Of a stretch of DNA of 64,000 nt, positions 27,550 to 38,400 are shown piece after piece; the stretch's first letter is position 1; each line of letters opens with the position of its first letter. A program made the translations under genes and the position numbers. The DNA is taken from NCBI GenBank assembly GCA_031286615.1, contig JAITUA010000015.1:372001-436000 (forward strand), in the 5' to 3' direction. Below the pieces are notes generated by a model. The model had not been told where the DNA came from, searched no databases, and was given only the letters and a program-made list of their open reading frames with translations. The stretch comes from Chryseobacterium sp. (GTDB lineage: Bacteria; Bacteroidota; Bacteroidia; Flavobacteriales; Weeksellaceae).

Positions 27550-27637
27550 AAATATTATTTTTATTGTTGAATACAAAATTAGTGGTTCACCGGAGGTTTC
27601 ACTTGTGACTATAATCACAAAATCACTCCATTTTATC

Positions 27638-28774
27638 CTATTTTAAAACAGTAATTCTTCCTTTTGCATACGCAATCTGATCTTTTTCCTTTTCCTGATC
27701 CGGATGGTTTTTAAGGTACATCTGATAGTAGGTGGCCGCATTCTTAGGCTGTTTCAGATTCAGATCATAAAGAAGACCTAAACGGTAATAAATAATATTG
27801 CTGGTACCAAAAGTTAATCCTCTTTTATAAGCTGTCACCGCATCATTATATTGGTTTTTGGCTTCGTAAATGCCTGCCAGTGCCGCATAATAGAGAGTAG
27901 TGTGGTCTGAAATAGCTTCATCAATGGTCTTCTGTGCATAGATGGCAGCGTTGTTATAATCTTTCAGTTCACGATAACTTAAGGCCATGAAATACAATGT
28001 CCCTTCATTTTGTACTCCCATATCTTCCAGCATTTTATAAATACCGGCACATTTTTGATAATCTTTTACATAAAAATATGCCTGTCCCATATCATTCATT
28101 ACATTCACATCAGCATGATTTTTCAGAAGTTTTTCGCCAATTTCAATTACTTCCGGATATTTTGCGAGTTGATTGGCAACGGGTAATAACGCCTGTTGTA
28201 AAGTGAAATTTTCAGGGTCAGAAGCAATAGCTGTTTTCAAAACATCATATGCAGGCTGATATTGTTTCAGGCCGCTGTAGGTCAGAGAAAGATCATAAGC
28301 TACATCAGGATCCGTAGCGTTAATAGAGTTGGCTTTTTTGAGGCAGCTCAGTTTGGTTTCAGGAGTATCAGCATAAGTTGCAAGCTGCTTATAAGCATTG
28401 AAATTAAGACTATCCAGCTGAATGATTTGTTGAAGGTAGGTTTTGGCATTAGCAGCATTCCCCCGTCTGGAATTGATATTGGCCAGGCTAAATAGAGTGG
28501 GAAGGCTATTGGGTTGGATGGTATTGATTTTCAGATAATTTTTTTCTGCTTCCGGTAGTTTTCCTGCCATCATATTACAGTAGGCTATTTGCGAAAGAGC
28601 TTTTATATCCTCAGTGTCTCCGGGATATATGCTTTGAAGATATTTTGCAGCATCGGCATAACGCTGTGTTTCATAATACTCAAGAAGCTTTTCAGTATCA
28701 ATTTTTGCAGACTGAGCAGTAAGACTGTTAAAGCTAAGTAGAATAATACACAGGCAAATTCCTTTTCTCATCAT
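27638..28774 (-). CDS. secreted tetratricopeptide-repeat protein
   Basis: 378 residues with a signal peptide (about 1-21, ending LTAQ). The body is made of TPR units, with repeated helix pairs such as DIKALSQIAYCNMMAGKLPE, YKQLATYADTPETKLSC and LGLLYDLNLKQPKNAATYYQ. It likely forms a periplasmic or outer-membrane scaffold, as do TPR proteins in T9SS and gliding complexes, but no specific partner can be named. It is a stand-alone minus-strand gene, divergent from dinB. Confidence 0.85.
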   Translation of the reverse strand: MMRKGICLCIILLSFNSLTAQSAKIDTEKLLEYYETQRYADAAKYLQSIYPGDTEDIKALSQIAYCNMMAGKLPEAEKNYLKINTIQPNSLPTLFSLANINSRRGNAANAKTYLQQIIQLDSLNFNAYKQLATYADTPETKLSCLKKANSINATDPDVAYDLSLTYSGLKQYQPAYDVLKTAIASDPENFTLQQALLPVANQLAKYPEVIEIGEKLLKNHADVNVMNDMGQAYFYVKDYQKCAGIYKMLEDMGVQNEGTLYFMALSYRELKDYNNAAIYAQKTIDEAISDHTTLYYAALAGIYEAKNQYNDAVTAYKRGLTFGTSNIIYYRLGLLYDLNLKQPKNAATYYQMYLKNHPDQEKEKDQIAYAKGRITVLK

Positions 28775-28941
28775 GGTTATTTTTAACTAAAATATTGGAT
28801 ATTTAGTAAGCTGCCAAATTTTACTATCACTTATTGGGGATTTTTTTAATTTTTATGAATAATTTATAGTAAAGCAAAAAATATCTCTCATTAGATTTCT
28901 TTATATTCATCCTTCAAAACGGATCAGATAAAGCAATAGAT

Positions 28942-29445
28942 ATGGAAATAAAAACGGTACAATCATTCATTGATTATTATGAGAAAATAAGAGAAAGAAC
29001 CAACCGGATTATCGCAGTAGTTCCGCCTGAACATATAGATTTTTCCTATAAACCCGGAAAATTTACCATTGGCGATCAGATAAGACATATTGCCACTATA
29101 GAAAGGTATATGTATGGAGAAACCATCTTGGGAAGTAAAAGCGCTTATCCGGGATGTGGAAAAGAACTGGCTGACGGCTATGAAAACACTGTGAAATTTT
29201 TCAATGAAATGCACAGACAAACGCTGGAAATTATCAATAGTCTTTCCGATGAGGATCTTACCCGTAAATGCCTGACTCCAGCCAACAGTGAAATCTCTGT
29301 TTGGAAATGGCTCCGCGCAATGATAGAACATGAGATTCATCACAGGGCAGAATTATACATTTATCTCAATCTTCTCGATGTAAAAACCCCACAGATCTAC
29401 GGTTTTTCTGCCGAAGAAGTTCAGGAGCTGAGTGTGAAATTATAA
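28942..29445 (+). CDS. DinB-family metalloenzyme-like protein
   Basis: 167 residues. The four-helix DinB fold with metal-binding histidines is visible: His49 (GDQIRHIATIERYMYGE), then His130 and His134 in IEHEIHHRAELYIYL. DinB-fold proteins bind a divalent metal and include thiol transferases (bacillithiol or mycothiol type) and stress proteins. A role in thiol-dependent detoxification is possible. It has a poor Shine-Dalgarno and stands upstream of the S41 protease gene with 71 bp between. Confidence 0.85.
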   Translation: MEIKTVQSFIDYYEKIRERTNRIIAVVPPEHIDFSYKPGKFTIGDQIRHIATIERYMYGETILGSKSAYPGCGKELADGYENTVKFFNEMHRQTLEIINSLSDEDLTRKCLTPANSEISVWKWLRAMIEHEIHHRAELYIYLNLLDVKTPQIYGFSAEEVQELSVKL

Positions 29446-29516
29446 GTGAAAAGAGGTTTTGAAGAATTTTAATCCGTTTGGGTTAATTTGTATATTAGCC
29501 CATTCAAAAAATTATA

Positions 29517-31283
29517 ATGGCCAGACCTTTTATCATTCCTCTTTTACTATTTTTAAACAGTGCCTATGCACAGACTCATTCAGACCTAAAATCTGGAGAT
29601 ACCTTGAAATATTCTCCCCAATCTCATAAACCTTCCTGGATCTCAGTACAGTCCACAGATGCCAATCTGGGAATTGCCCTGTTTATGGATGGGAAAAAGG
29701 TAAAAGAACAGGATGATTCCAGAGGCATAAAGAGTGTTGAACGATTCTACTTTACGCCGGAAAAAGGAAAAAAATATGAACTTAAAATCTGGGCCAAATC
29801 TTATGTTGAAAAAAGTAAAACGGCCAAAGTTTCCATCACAGAATCCAAAAATGTACCTGTTCTGGATGGGAAATTCAGCTCTGATCAGTTGGTAGAAGAC
29901 CTTCATACATTCCGTGCTATAAGGGAAAAAGCAAATTCCGGACTGTATGTGTACAGAACAAGAAAACAAATTGACAGTATTTACCAACAGGCTGAGGAAC
30001 AAGCAAGAAACAGCAAAAATATTTTTGATTTTTATAAAGTCATTGCAAAAGTTACCGGATTTGAAGGAAGCTGTCATAACTATACAGATCTGCCCAATCA
30101 TGCTTCTTACTATCTTACACAGAAACCGGAATATTTACCCATTACTTTAAAAAATATTGACGGTCGTCTGCTTCAGGATTCAAAAGACAATGTATTACCT
30201 CTGGGTGCTGAAATCCTTTCTATCAACGGAGTTCCTGCAAAAGAGATGATCAGCCGCTTTTCCCGATATTACTTTTCTGACGGATACTCAGTTCCTTACA
30301 AAGAAACAACAGGCTTTGAAAGAGGAATGCTGGATAAATTTTACATCGAATTCGGAACCCATAAAAACTATGTCATCAGCTACAAATGGAACGGAACTGT
30401 AAAAGAAGTTTCACTGCCGGGAATATCACTGGAAAACTTTAAAAAACTTCAGGATTCAAGATATTCGCTTGCCTTTGACAAAAAACTGCTGTCTGAAAAA
30501 TACAGCCTGAATAAAGAAGCAGACGGAATCTATCGCTTGTCTTTGAGAGGGTTTGATTTTGCAACCGGGAAAGACGATCCTGCCTATAAAAAATTCAGCG
30601 CTTTTCTGGAACAGATGATGGATACTCTGGAACGAGAAAAAATAGAAAACCTGATCATAGACCTAAGAGGAAATACCGGTGGTACAGGCGCTCTTTATGA
30701 AAAAGTATTCTCTTACCTTACACAAAGACCTTTCCGTGACAGCCAATATGCCTACACCAACTTTAATGAAGTGCCTATGGAAGAAAAACTGGTAATAACC
30801 TCTCTTTTTCTGACGAATGGAGTAACAGATAAAACCGGTTTGAATGCTTACCTGAAATCATTATATCCAAAAGGGGTTCAGGGAAAATATTACTGGGCGG
30901 ATGATAAGAATCCTTCCATCCTGCCTAATGACAGAACTTTTAAAGGACAGCTTTATCTGCTTGCCGATCAAAGGGTTGCTTCTGCGGCGTCACATTTGGC
31001 CTCGCTGATAAAATCTTATACCAATGCCATTGTGATCGGAAAAGAAACAGTGGGAGGGTACTATGAACATAACGGCCATCTTCCGTTGGTATATGAACTT
31101 CCCAATACCGGGATTCAGACCGGATTCTCTATTGTGCATGTCATTCAGGATGCGCAGAATCTTCCTGACCAGAAAAGAGGGCAGGGAATTATTCCTCATA
31201 TCCAGATACAGCAGACCAATCAGGAATTTCTGGATCAGACCGATGTTTATCTGAAAAAAGTATCAGAATTGAGAAAACAGTAA
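29517..31283 (+). CDS. secreted S41-family peptidase with N-terminal extension
   Basis: 588 residues, with a signal peptide (about 1-19, ending SAYAQ). Residues 25-120 form a beta-rich domain, followed by a helical stretch (EDLHTFRAIREKANSGLYVY) and the S41 peptidase core: LIIDLRGNTGGTGALYEKVF with the catalytic Ser probably at 489 (RVASAASHLASL) and Lys509 in GKETVGG. A PDZ domain is not obvious. It differs clearly from the S41 lipoprotein at 7.6 kb. No T9SS tail is seen, so it is probably periplasmic. Family firm; substrate unknown. Confidence 0.88.
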   Translation: MARPFIIPLLLFLNSAYAQTHSDLKSGDTLKYSPQSHKPSWISVQSTDANLGIALFMDGKKVKEQDDSRGIKSVERFYFTPEKGKKYELKIWAKSYVEKSKTAKVSITESKNVPVLDGKFSSDQLVEDLHTFRAIREKANSGLYVYRTRKQIDSIYQQAEEQARNSKNIFDFYKVIAKVTGFEGSCHNYTDLPNHASYYLTQKPEYLPITLKNIDGRLLQDSKDNVLPLGAEILSINGVPAKEMISRFSRYYFSDGYSVPYKETTGFERGMLDKFYIEFGTHKNYVISYKWNGTVKEVSLPGISLENFKKLQDSRYSLAFDKKLLSEKYSLNKEADGIYRLSLRGFDFATGKDDPAYKKFSAFLEQMMDTLEREKIENLIIDLRGNTGGTGALYEKVFSYLTQRPFRDSQYAYTNFNEVPMEEKLVITSLFLTNGVTDKTGLNAYLKSLYPKGVQGKYYWADDKNPSILPNDRTFKGQLYLLADQRVASAASHLASLIKSYTNAIVIGKETVGGYYEHNGHLPLVYELPNTGIQTGFSIVHVIQDAQNLPDQKRGQGIIPHIQIQQTNQEFLDQTDVYLKKVSELRKQ

Positions 31284-31337
31284 AAACGATTTTATTGTTG
31301 AATGATTAAATGAACTTTGTTTAAACTTTTTATTTTT

Positions 31338-31467
31338 TGAAACATTAAGATTGTATGAAGGTATTGAGAACATTAAGATGGCTTCGCTTTAAGCTTAAAA
31401 ATCAGAATGATTAATCTTAACTCTACTTTATTTCTTATCCCTTCTTAATGGTTTTAATATGTTTAAA
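31338..31467. repeat. dispersed repeat, copy B (inverted relative to about 8.99-9.13 kb)
   Basis: This block follows the S41 protease gene and is the reverse complement of copy A at 8990-9128, with shared runs such as ATTAAGATTGTAT, CAGAATGATTAATCTTAACT and CTTCTTAATGGTTT. It holds no ORF. Confidence 0.65.
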
Positions 31468-31479
31468 CCGTTTTAATAA

Positions 31480-31517
31480 AAAACCAGCTGTAAGTTTACT
31501 ATTTTCAGCTGGTTTTT
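31480..31517 (+). terminator. rho-independent terminator after the S41 protease region
   Basis: AAAACCAGCTG and CAGCTGGTTTT pair around a loop, followed by TTTTATTG. The rest of the 644-bp gap before VgrG holds a repeat, this hairpin, and a promoter near its right end. Confidence 0.85.
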
Positions 31518-31712
31518 TATTGTTGAACTTCAGTATTGTTTTAGTATATTTCTATTTTAAGTGATAAATTTATTGTTTTTATTTATTAAAAAATGTTAAA
31601 TATCCATTTGATAAAGAGCTGTTTATTTCTATTTTTTTATCATTTGTTTTGGAGTTATTAATGGAAAGTCGTAGAACTACTACAAAATTTCAGATTACTC
31701 ACTGAAAATTTT

Positions 31713-31740
31713 TTGAATAGAGATTAGCGTTTTATCTTTG
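31713..31740 (+). promoter_or_regulatory. consensus promoter of the VgrG-Rhs operon
   Basis: TTG at 31713-31715, then a 17-bp spacer, then TATCTTTG at 31733-31740, an exact TAnnTTTG -7 box. It lies about 188 bp upstream of the VgrG start, leaving a leader of roughly 180 bases. Confidence 0.75.
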
Positions 31741-31927
31741 TAATACCACCAATCCAATTACAAAAGAAATAATAATGATTAAAATTTGCCAGTCATCACG
31801 ATAAACACAGGAGAACTCCTGAAATTCAACAGGGAGTAAAGTAAATACAAGAATTGCTTTACCTTTTATTCATGATTCTATGCCCTGTTCTGACCCCAAT
31901 ATCCGGATTTTATTCCTAGAATAGAAC

Positions 31928-34180
31928 GTGGATAACGAAAATGTATCTGATCTTTTGGTTCAGGTAGATTTTAGCCTTAAAAAATTTGACACTCCAATCA
32001 ATCAAAATATTACAACTATGTTTCAGGACGATCATTCACCCAAAAGGCCTGTTTCCAAAGATAAAATTCCTGCAGTAGATAATCTGAAAGAGAGTCTGAA
32101 AGATCAGGCTGTAACCAAGACTACGCAGAAAGTACAGGAAAAAACAAGTGGAACTATTAAAAAAGCTACAGAAAAAATGGTTCAGGCCCAGGCTTACACC
32201 GGAATGGTTCAAAGTGGTTCCCAAATGTTTATGAACCAGGTTAAACAGCCTAATCCACCCACATTGGTAGAAGACAAAGTATGGTCAAAACAGCCTACTT
32301 CCGGAATCTATAACGCCAATACGATTCCTGGTAATCAGGTAGCAGGAATCAACCGTGTGATAAAGCTTGAAATTGTAATTGACGGAAAAGTAATCAAACA
32401 TTTCAAACATTTTCAGCTAAAACAAAGCGCTGTAAAACATCATGAGTTTGACCTTATGCTTGCTCACGATACTCTGGGAAGCTCAGAAAACCATAATCTG
32501 GAAGAAGCTCAGAACTTTCTGGGAAAAAGAATTACCGTTATTTTCAGATACAAAGACGTTGAAGACGGCCCCGAAAGAAACTTTGTAGGAGTCATCACCG
32601 AAGTAGGGTTCAGTCAGGAAAAAGGAAGCCTGGGAAATATTGTTCTTACAGGGTCAAGTCCCACTGTTCTTTTGGACGCAGCTCCTCATATTCAGAGTTT
32701 TGGCGGTGCACAGGAGATCAGTCTGAACAGTATTGCAGATCAGGTGATTAAAGAAGGTCTTGGACAGAATTCCTTTGATTTCAGAGTAGATGCCGCACAC
32801 GGAAACGTTTCCTACAGCTCACAATATGAAGAAACCCATTACAACTATCTGGCAAGAATAGCAGAAGCGTATGGAGAGCAGTTTTATTACGATGGTGAAG
32901 TCCTGCATTTCGGGAAACTTCCACCTCAGGAAAAACCTGTGAAACTTACTTACGGAAGCAGTGTGAGTGATGTAAAGATCAAAATGAAAGCCCAGCACGT
33001 GAATCCTTCATTTTATGGATATAACAGCAGTAAAAATGAAAAATTAACGACAGGAAATTCTAAGATTACCCATACTTCAGATATAGCCAAAAGAGCTTAT
33101 GAAATTTCAGAAAAAACCTTTACGACCCCTTCACTGAGAGTCGCTCCGATAAAAGCGGTCTCTTTCATGGATGTGGAAAACTCTCAGAAAGGAACAGCGG
33201 GAAGTAAAGCTTCAGAAGTATTTGTTATTTCAGGCGTTACAACAGTACCATTCCTGTATCCGGGCTGTATTGCAGATATTGAAATGCGGAAAGCAGAAAG
33301 CAGTGAAACAACCTATTTCACCAAACTGATGATTATAGATATGTATCACGAGGTGGATGCAAGAGGATATTATACCGGAACATTTGAGGCAATAGCTTCT
33401 GACACGGGATTTATTCCACGTCCGGAGTTTCATATTCCAAAAGCAGATGCACAATTTGCCAAGGTGATTTCCAATACAGACCCTTTAAATCAGGGAAGAG
33501 TTAAAGTTCAGTTTGACTGGCAGAATGGCTCTACCACTACAGAATATATCCGGGTGATGACTCCTGATGGTGGAGGAAGTGAAAAAGTAAGTAAAAACCG
33601 AGGCTTTATGGCCATTCCGGAAGAAGGAGATCAGGTAGTGGTCAACTTTGCCCATCAGCATCCTGACCGTCCTTTCGTGATGGGAGGAATGTTCCATGGT
33701 GGAGTTGGCGGCGGCGGCGGAACCGGAAATAATATTAAAAGCTTAAGCAGTAAAAGCGGGCATACCATGAGTCTGGACGATGCAGGAGGAATTACCGTAA
33801 GGGATAAAGACCAGAATTCCGTTTTTCTGGATGGCGCAGGAAATATAAGTATAGACAGTAAAATTTCCATTACGCTGAATTGTGGAAGCAGTTCTATTTA
33901 TATGGATAAAGATGGAAATATTCAGATCAAAGGAAAAGAAATATTTGTACAGGGAGTTAATATCGGAGTTGGAGGAACAACAAGTATCGGTGTTGGAGTA
34001 GGTCCTGAAGACGGTGATCCTACTTCCGGAGTCGGAATCAAGTCAGATACTCTGGATATCGGAACCAAAACCCTTTCTATGAGAGGAGATACAGAAGCCA
34101 ATCTCAGCAGTGGAGGAAAAATAAATGTAGGTGGCGGAAGTGAAACAAATATTGTAAGTGGAACTGTAAAACTGAATTAA
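31928..34180 (+). CDS. VgrG-family spike protein (type VI / contractile injection)
   Basis: 750 residues from a GTG start that is directly preceded by an in-frame stop. Residues 1-120 are an unusual alpha-helical, coiled-coil-prone extension. From about 125 the gp27-like VgrG body begins (INRVIKLEIVIDGKVIKHFK) and continues through YYDGEVLHFGKLPPQEKP; the gp5/OB-fold part (PLNQGRVKVQFDWQNGSTTT, RGFMAIPEEGDQVVVNFAHQ) covers about 515-595. A Gly-rich linker and a beta-helix tail close it. VgrG caps the injection tube and carries toxins. No tube, sheath or ATPase genes are in the window, so this is an orphan vgrG-toxin operon. Confidence 0.88.
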   Translation: MDNENVSDLLVQVDFSLKKFDTPINQNITTMFQDDHSPKRPVSKDKIPAVDNLKESLKDQAVTKTTQKVQEKTSGTIKKATEKMVQAQAYTGMVQSGSQMFMNQVKQPNPPTLVEDKVWSKQPTSGIYNANTIPGNQVAGINRVIKLEIVIDGKVIKHFKHFQLKQSAVKHHEFDLMLAHDTLGSSENHNLEEAQNFLGKRITVIFRYKDVEDGPERNFVGVITEVGFSQEKGSLGNIVLTGSSPTVLLDAAPHIQSFGGAQEISLNSIADQVIKEGLGQNSFDFRVDAAHGNVSYSSQYEETHYNYLARIAEAYGEQFYYDGEVLHFGKLPPQEKPVKLTYGSSVSDVKIKMKAQHVNPSFYGYNSSKNEKLTTGNSKITHTSDIAKRAYEISEKTFTTPSLRVAPIKAVSFMDVENSQKGTAGSKASEVFVISGVTTVPFLYPGCIADIEMRKAESSETTYFTKLMIIDMYHEVDARGYYTGTFEAIASDTGFIPRPEFHIPKADAQFAKVISNTDPLNQGRVKVQFDWQNGSTTTEYIRVMTPDGGGSEKVSKNRGFMAIPEEGDQVVVNFAHQHPDRPFVMGGMFHGGVGGGGGTGNNIKSLSSKSGHTMSLDDAGGITVRDKDQNSVFLDGAGNISIDSKISITLNCGSSSIYMDKDGNIQIKGKEIFVQGVNIGVGGTTSIGVGVGPEDGDPTSGVGIKSDTLDIGTKTLSMRGDTEANLSSGGKINVGGGSETNIVSGTVKLN

Positions 34181-34186
34181 AAGCAG

Positions 34187-35446
34187 ATGAATCCAGTAGA
34201 TTTGGAGTTGGTAAAATTAAAAAGGCAATGGCAGAAAGTCGTTTCAAAGAACGAAGAAAAACCTATGCTGATCTGTATAGGAGAAAAACATGAAACCGAT
34301 CTTTTTGACGGATTTATAAAGTCGAAACTTTCAGAAGACGAAGAAGGAGACGATATCTTTTTACTCCATTATCAGGAATTTAACGGAATGAAATCTTTCG
34401 GGCAGACTTTACTGGATGAATGGACCGAGTTCTACGAAATGCTGAAAAAAAGTGAAGAAAATATTCCGAAATGGGAGCTCAAAGATCCGGAACAAGCTTT
34501 TAAAACTGATGCCTACAAAGCATTTTATCCTTTGCTGGAATTAAAGAAAAACTTCCCCAATATTAAGGATTCAAAGATTTACCTCTATATAGCTCCGCTC
34601 AGAATCAGTGATACAGAAGAGTTGTCCCTCTGGGTGAAAGAATGGTGCAGGATCTGTGAAATGTCAGAAAATAAAGATCTTAAGCTGGTTTGGGCAGAAC
34701 ATCATACCCATAGGACATTAACACAGATTCCTTCAGCGCACAGTTTCAGGGTAGAAGTGGATATTCACCAGTTAATGCAGAATACCGCAGCGCATACTAA
34801 CCGGAAGAAAAACAGCCCGGATACGGATTTTCAGCAGCAGATTCTTATAGCGAGTAATCATTTAAGTAAAGAAAGATTCAAAGAAGCGGAACATGCCTTA
34901 AAAACAGCCGTGAAGCTGGCTAAAGAACAAAAAAATAAACAGGGAGAGATCTCTGCCTATTTTATGCTTACGCAGGCGTATACAGCAGACCGGAAAAAAG
35001 ACAGAGCAGAAGATACTTACCAGACTATATTTGAAGAAGTAGAACCTGACTCGCCTCTGGAAGTTCAGATGTATATGAATTACGGAAGCCATCTGTTAGG
35101 AAATTCCAAAAAATCCAAGGCAGAAAAAATATTTGAAAAAGCTGCAGAAACAGCACAAAAGATAGGAGAATATGCGATGGCTATTGAATGCTACAGAATC
35201 ATCGGAACATTGAATGATACTGTGCTGACAAAAGACAAAATGATAAGGTATTTTGAAAAATGCCTCGACATAGCAAAATTAATGGATCCTTCGTTACGCG
35301 AACAGAGCAGCCTGCGGTTTGTAGCCTCAATGCTGATTCTCAAATACGAAGGCGACCATTCTAAAAAAACAATACTGGACAATGAAATGAAGACTTATTT
35401 TGGTGATGACTGGAGGGTAAGTGTAGAAAGACCAAAAGCAAGGTAA
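34187..35446 (+). CDS. TPR-containing protein between VgrG and Rhs, candidate effector adaptor
   Basis: 419 residues, starting 6 bp after VgrG stop. Residues 1-190 form an alpha-beta domain with no recognised motif (LICIGEKHETDLFDGFIKSK, FLLHYQEFNGM). Residues about 215-380 are TPR-like helix pairs (RFKEAEHALKTAVKLAKEQK, GEISAYFMLTQAY). Position between a VgrG and an Rhs toxin is where adaptor/chaperone genes (DUF4123, EagR or DUF2169 types in other groups) are found, so a similar role in loading Rhs on VgrG is inferred. It is not one of those named families by eye. Confidence 0.6.
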   Translation: MNPVDLELVKLKRQWQKVVSKNEEKPMLICIGEKHETDLFDGFIKSKLSEDEEGDDIFLLHYQEFNGMKSFGQTLLDEWTEFYEMLKKSEENIPKWELKDPEQAFKTDAYKAFYPLLELKKNFPNIKDSKIYLYIAPLRISDTEELSLWVKEWCRICEMSENKDLKLVWAEHHTHRTLTQIPSAHSFRVEVDIHQLMQNTAAHTNRKKNSPDTDFQQQILIASNHLSKERFKEAEHALKTAVKLAKEQKNKQGEISAYFMLTQAYTADRKKDRAEDTYQTIFEEVEPDSPLEVQMYMNYGSHLLGNSKKSKAEKIFEKAAETAQKIGEYAMAIECYRIIGTLNDTVLTKDKMIRYFEKCLDIAKLMDPSLREQSSLRFVASMLILKYEGDHSKKTILDNEMKTYFGDDWRVSVERPKAR

Positions 35447-35464
35447 TCTCAAATTAAAAGAATC

Positions 35465-38400
35465 ATGGCAGATCTGAATAAAAAGACAGTAAAACCCATA
35501 AAGGTTGCAAAACCGGATATGAACCCGGACCGCTCTTTGAAGGTGAACGCAGATGTTACTTCAGTTAGCTGGGACAAAACCAAACAGGGTTGGAAGAACG
35601 GTATGAAAAATAACGTTGATTCCCTGAATCCTGTATCTATGGCTAAATCCTTAGCTGGAGGAGACAGTGCCCAACCTGGGAAAAGTAGTGGTGGAGGCGG
35701 AGGAGGAAGTGCTGTGACTGCCGAAAAAGCAGCTCCGGAAAGTAAAGTGAAACTGATCAAAGTCAATACTCCGGCAATGCCTTCCACTGCCATTCAGCAT
35801 ACAAGTAAGCATTTTGATATTGTGCTGGCAATTGATATCCACTGGACGCTGATTCCGCCGCCACCGTCATTTATGCTGATTCCACTGCCATTGCCACATC
35901 CTTTTATCGGAATTGTTTTTGATATCATGGATTATATCACCATCACCATTCCGATTCCACAGTTTGCAAGAAATCTGATGCCGTCACTGCCGGAAAGTAT
36001 TCCGATGGGAGGCTCTATATACGTTCACGGAAGGCACAAAGCTACCACCACTACCAGTGTAATGGGAGTGGTGATTCCTTTCAGGCATATCACTTCATTG
36101 ATTCCGGTTTATATCATTCCTTTTCCTCAGGAAGCTCCGCATGAAGGAGAAGTGTATTATGGTTCACAGACCGTTTTGGCGCAGGGAAGTAAAATGAGCG
36201 GAAACCAACCGCAGCAGGTGCTTACCTGTATGGGATTCCCTTTCGGAATGACTATGCTGCCTGCTATGCCGGACAAACCAAAGAAAAATCCACTGGCTTA
36301 CTTTGCCTTCTATAATAACTTTTCAAGCATGTATATTCAGATCAATACAGGTGGACCTGTATTGGTGGGGGGTGCTTTTGTTCCCCATGTCTATACACCC
36401 GGAGAAATGCTGATGCGTCTTGCAGGAATGTTTTTAATGAGAAGCCTGACCAAGAAAATAGGAAAACTGGGAGCTAATGGATTAAAGAAGTTCAATAACA
36501 GTGTTCTTAAAAAAGCGCCGTTCAGTAAATTTAAATTTGCCAATGCTTTGTCTAAAAAATTATGCAAATGGGGATTTGAGCCGGTTAATCTTGTTACAGG
36601 AGCCATGGTTTTTGAATGGGATGATTTTGAAATTCAGGGAAGTACTCCTTTAAAATGGAGAAACGTATGGCACAGTGACAGACCTTATGATTTCGGACCT
36701 TTAGGAAACGGAGTTTTCAATAATCATGACTTGTTTATTCTTCCTGAAGAAAATAATAAGTTTGCCGGTTGGATGCATCCTGACGAAAATATTGCCATGT
36801 TGATTCCCGCACCGGAAATTGGTGAAGAAATGACCTATTTCAGAGATCAGAAAATATGGCAGTACAGACCAAGCAGCAGTATTTGGGTGATCCGCAAAGG
36901 AACCGATATTTATACCTATAAACGCTTCCATCATTTTACGGAAGGAACAATTTATAAAGTCATTCGTATTGAATATGGAGATGGCACGATCAGAGAATAT
37001 GAATATGAAGACCGGAATATTATATTGAAAAGTATAAAAGATGTAAAGAGTGGATTCAGTATTGAAACGGTTATTCATTCCGAATATAAAAAAGTAACAG
37101 AAGTATATTACTGCTATAAAAAACAAAGAGATCTGCAGGTTCGCTACGATTATGATGAGCGGGGAAATCTTACCCATGTCTGGGATATTCACAAAAAAGC
37201 GATTGTCTTTGAGTATGATGGAAAAAATCAGGTGGTAAAAAGAACCAACCGAAACGGAATGAGTTATCAGTGGGAATATGATGCAGAAGGAAGAGTAACA
37301 CATACCAAAGGAGCAGATGGCTATATGGAAGGAAAACTTCAGTATCATGATGAAGAAGGTTTCACTGAAGTTATTTATCCGAAACAAAACAACAAAACAG
37401 AAGAATATCATTACGATGAAAATTTTCTGGTTTATAAATCGGTAGATGGAGAAGGAGGGGAAACCTGGTATGATTACACAGCTTACAACGAACTGAAAAT
37501 GATAGGATCTCCGGAGGGAAGAGTTGAAGGATATACCTACGATGAAATGGGAAATATCAGGATTTTCCACAGTCCGGACGGTGAAGAATATCATTATCAG
37601 TACAATGAATTCGGACAGGTGATTGCCCGTCTCTCACCTTCAGGGACTTCTGAAACATGGAGTTATGATGAAGATGGAAAATTATTGAGCTACACTGATC
37701 CTACAGAAGAAAGTGTGTATTACGAATATTCCGATGCAGAAAGACTTCCTGAAACCAGTAGAAGAGCAGATATTATCACACATTATGAGTACAATTCTAG
37801 AGGTCAGGTTATCCATTTGACCAATAGTGCAGGCGCTGAGCAATATCTGAAATATGATGAATATGGAAGAATGCTGGTTTTCAGTCCGAAACCTTTAAAC
37901 AGAACCATCCTGAACAGAGATAGAATGGGTAGGGTAATAGAAGTAAATGAAGAAGGACAATTGCCTTTGAAACTTCGCTATGATGCTTATGACCTTCCGG
38001 TATATGCCACAGACGGGCGTGCAGAATGGCTGCTGAGTTATACCCCATTGGGAAGCCTGAAACGTAAGGTGAGAAGAAATGCAATTACCAATAAAAAAGA
38101 GGAAACCTTGATTTTTGGATATGATGCTTATGAAAACTTGGTAAGCATTACCAATGAAAAGGGAGAAATCTACTCTTTTGAAAGAAATAATAACAATGAA
38201 ATCATAGGGGAAACAGGTTTTGACGGTCAGAAAAAGTTCTTTATAAGAGACAAAGACGGGCTCATTACCCAAAAAAGAACTCCTCAGGGAAACAATACAT
38301 TCTATGAATATGATTTAGGAAGAAGAATAACACAAACCCATTATCCTGACGGCACCTGGGAGGCATATCAATATGATACTTCAGGATTACTGGTTAAAGC

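Noticed and set aside
36701-37594. 297-codon minus-strand frame rich in Phe and Ile
   Set aside because: Antisense to the Rhs YD repeats; the repeat codons create long open antisense frames.
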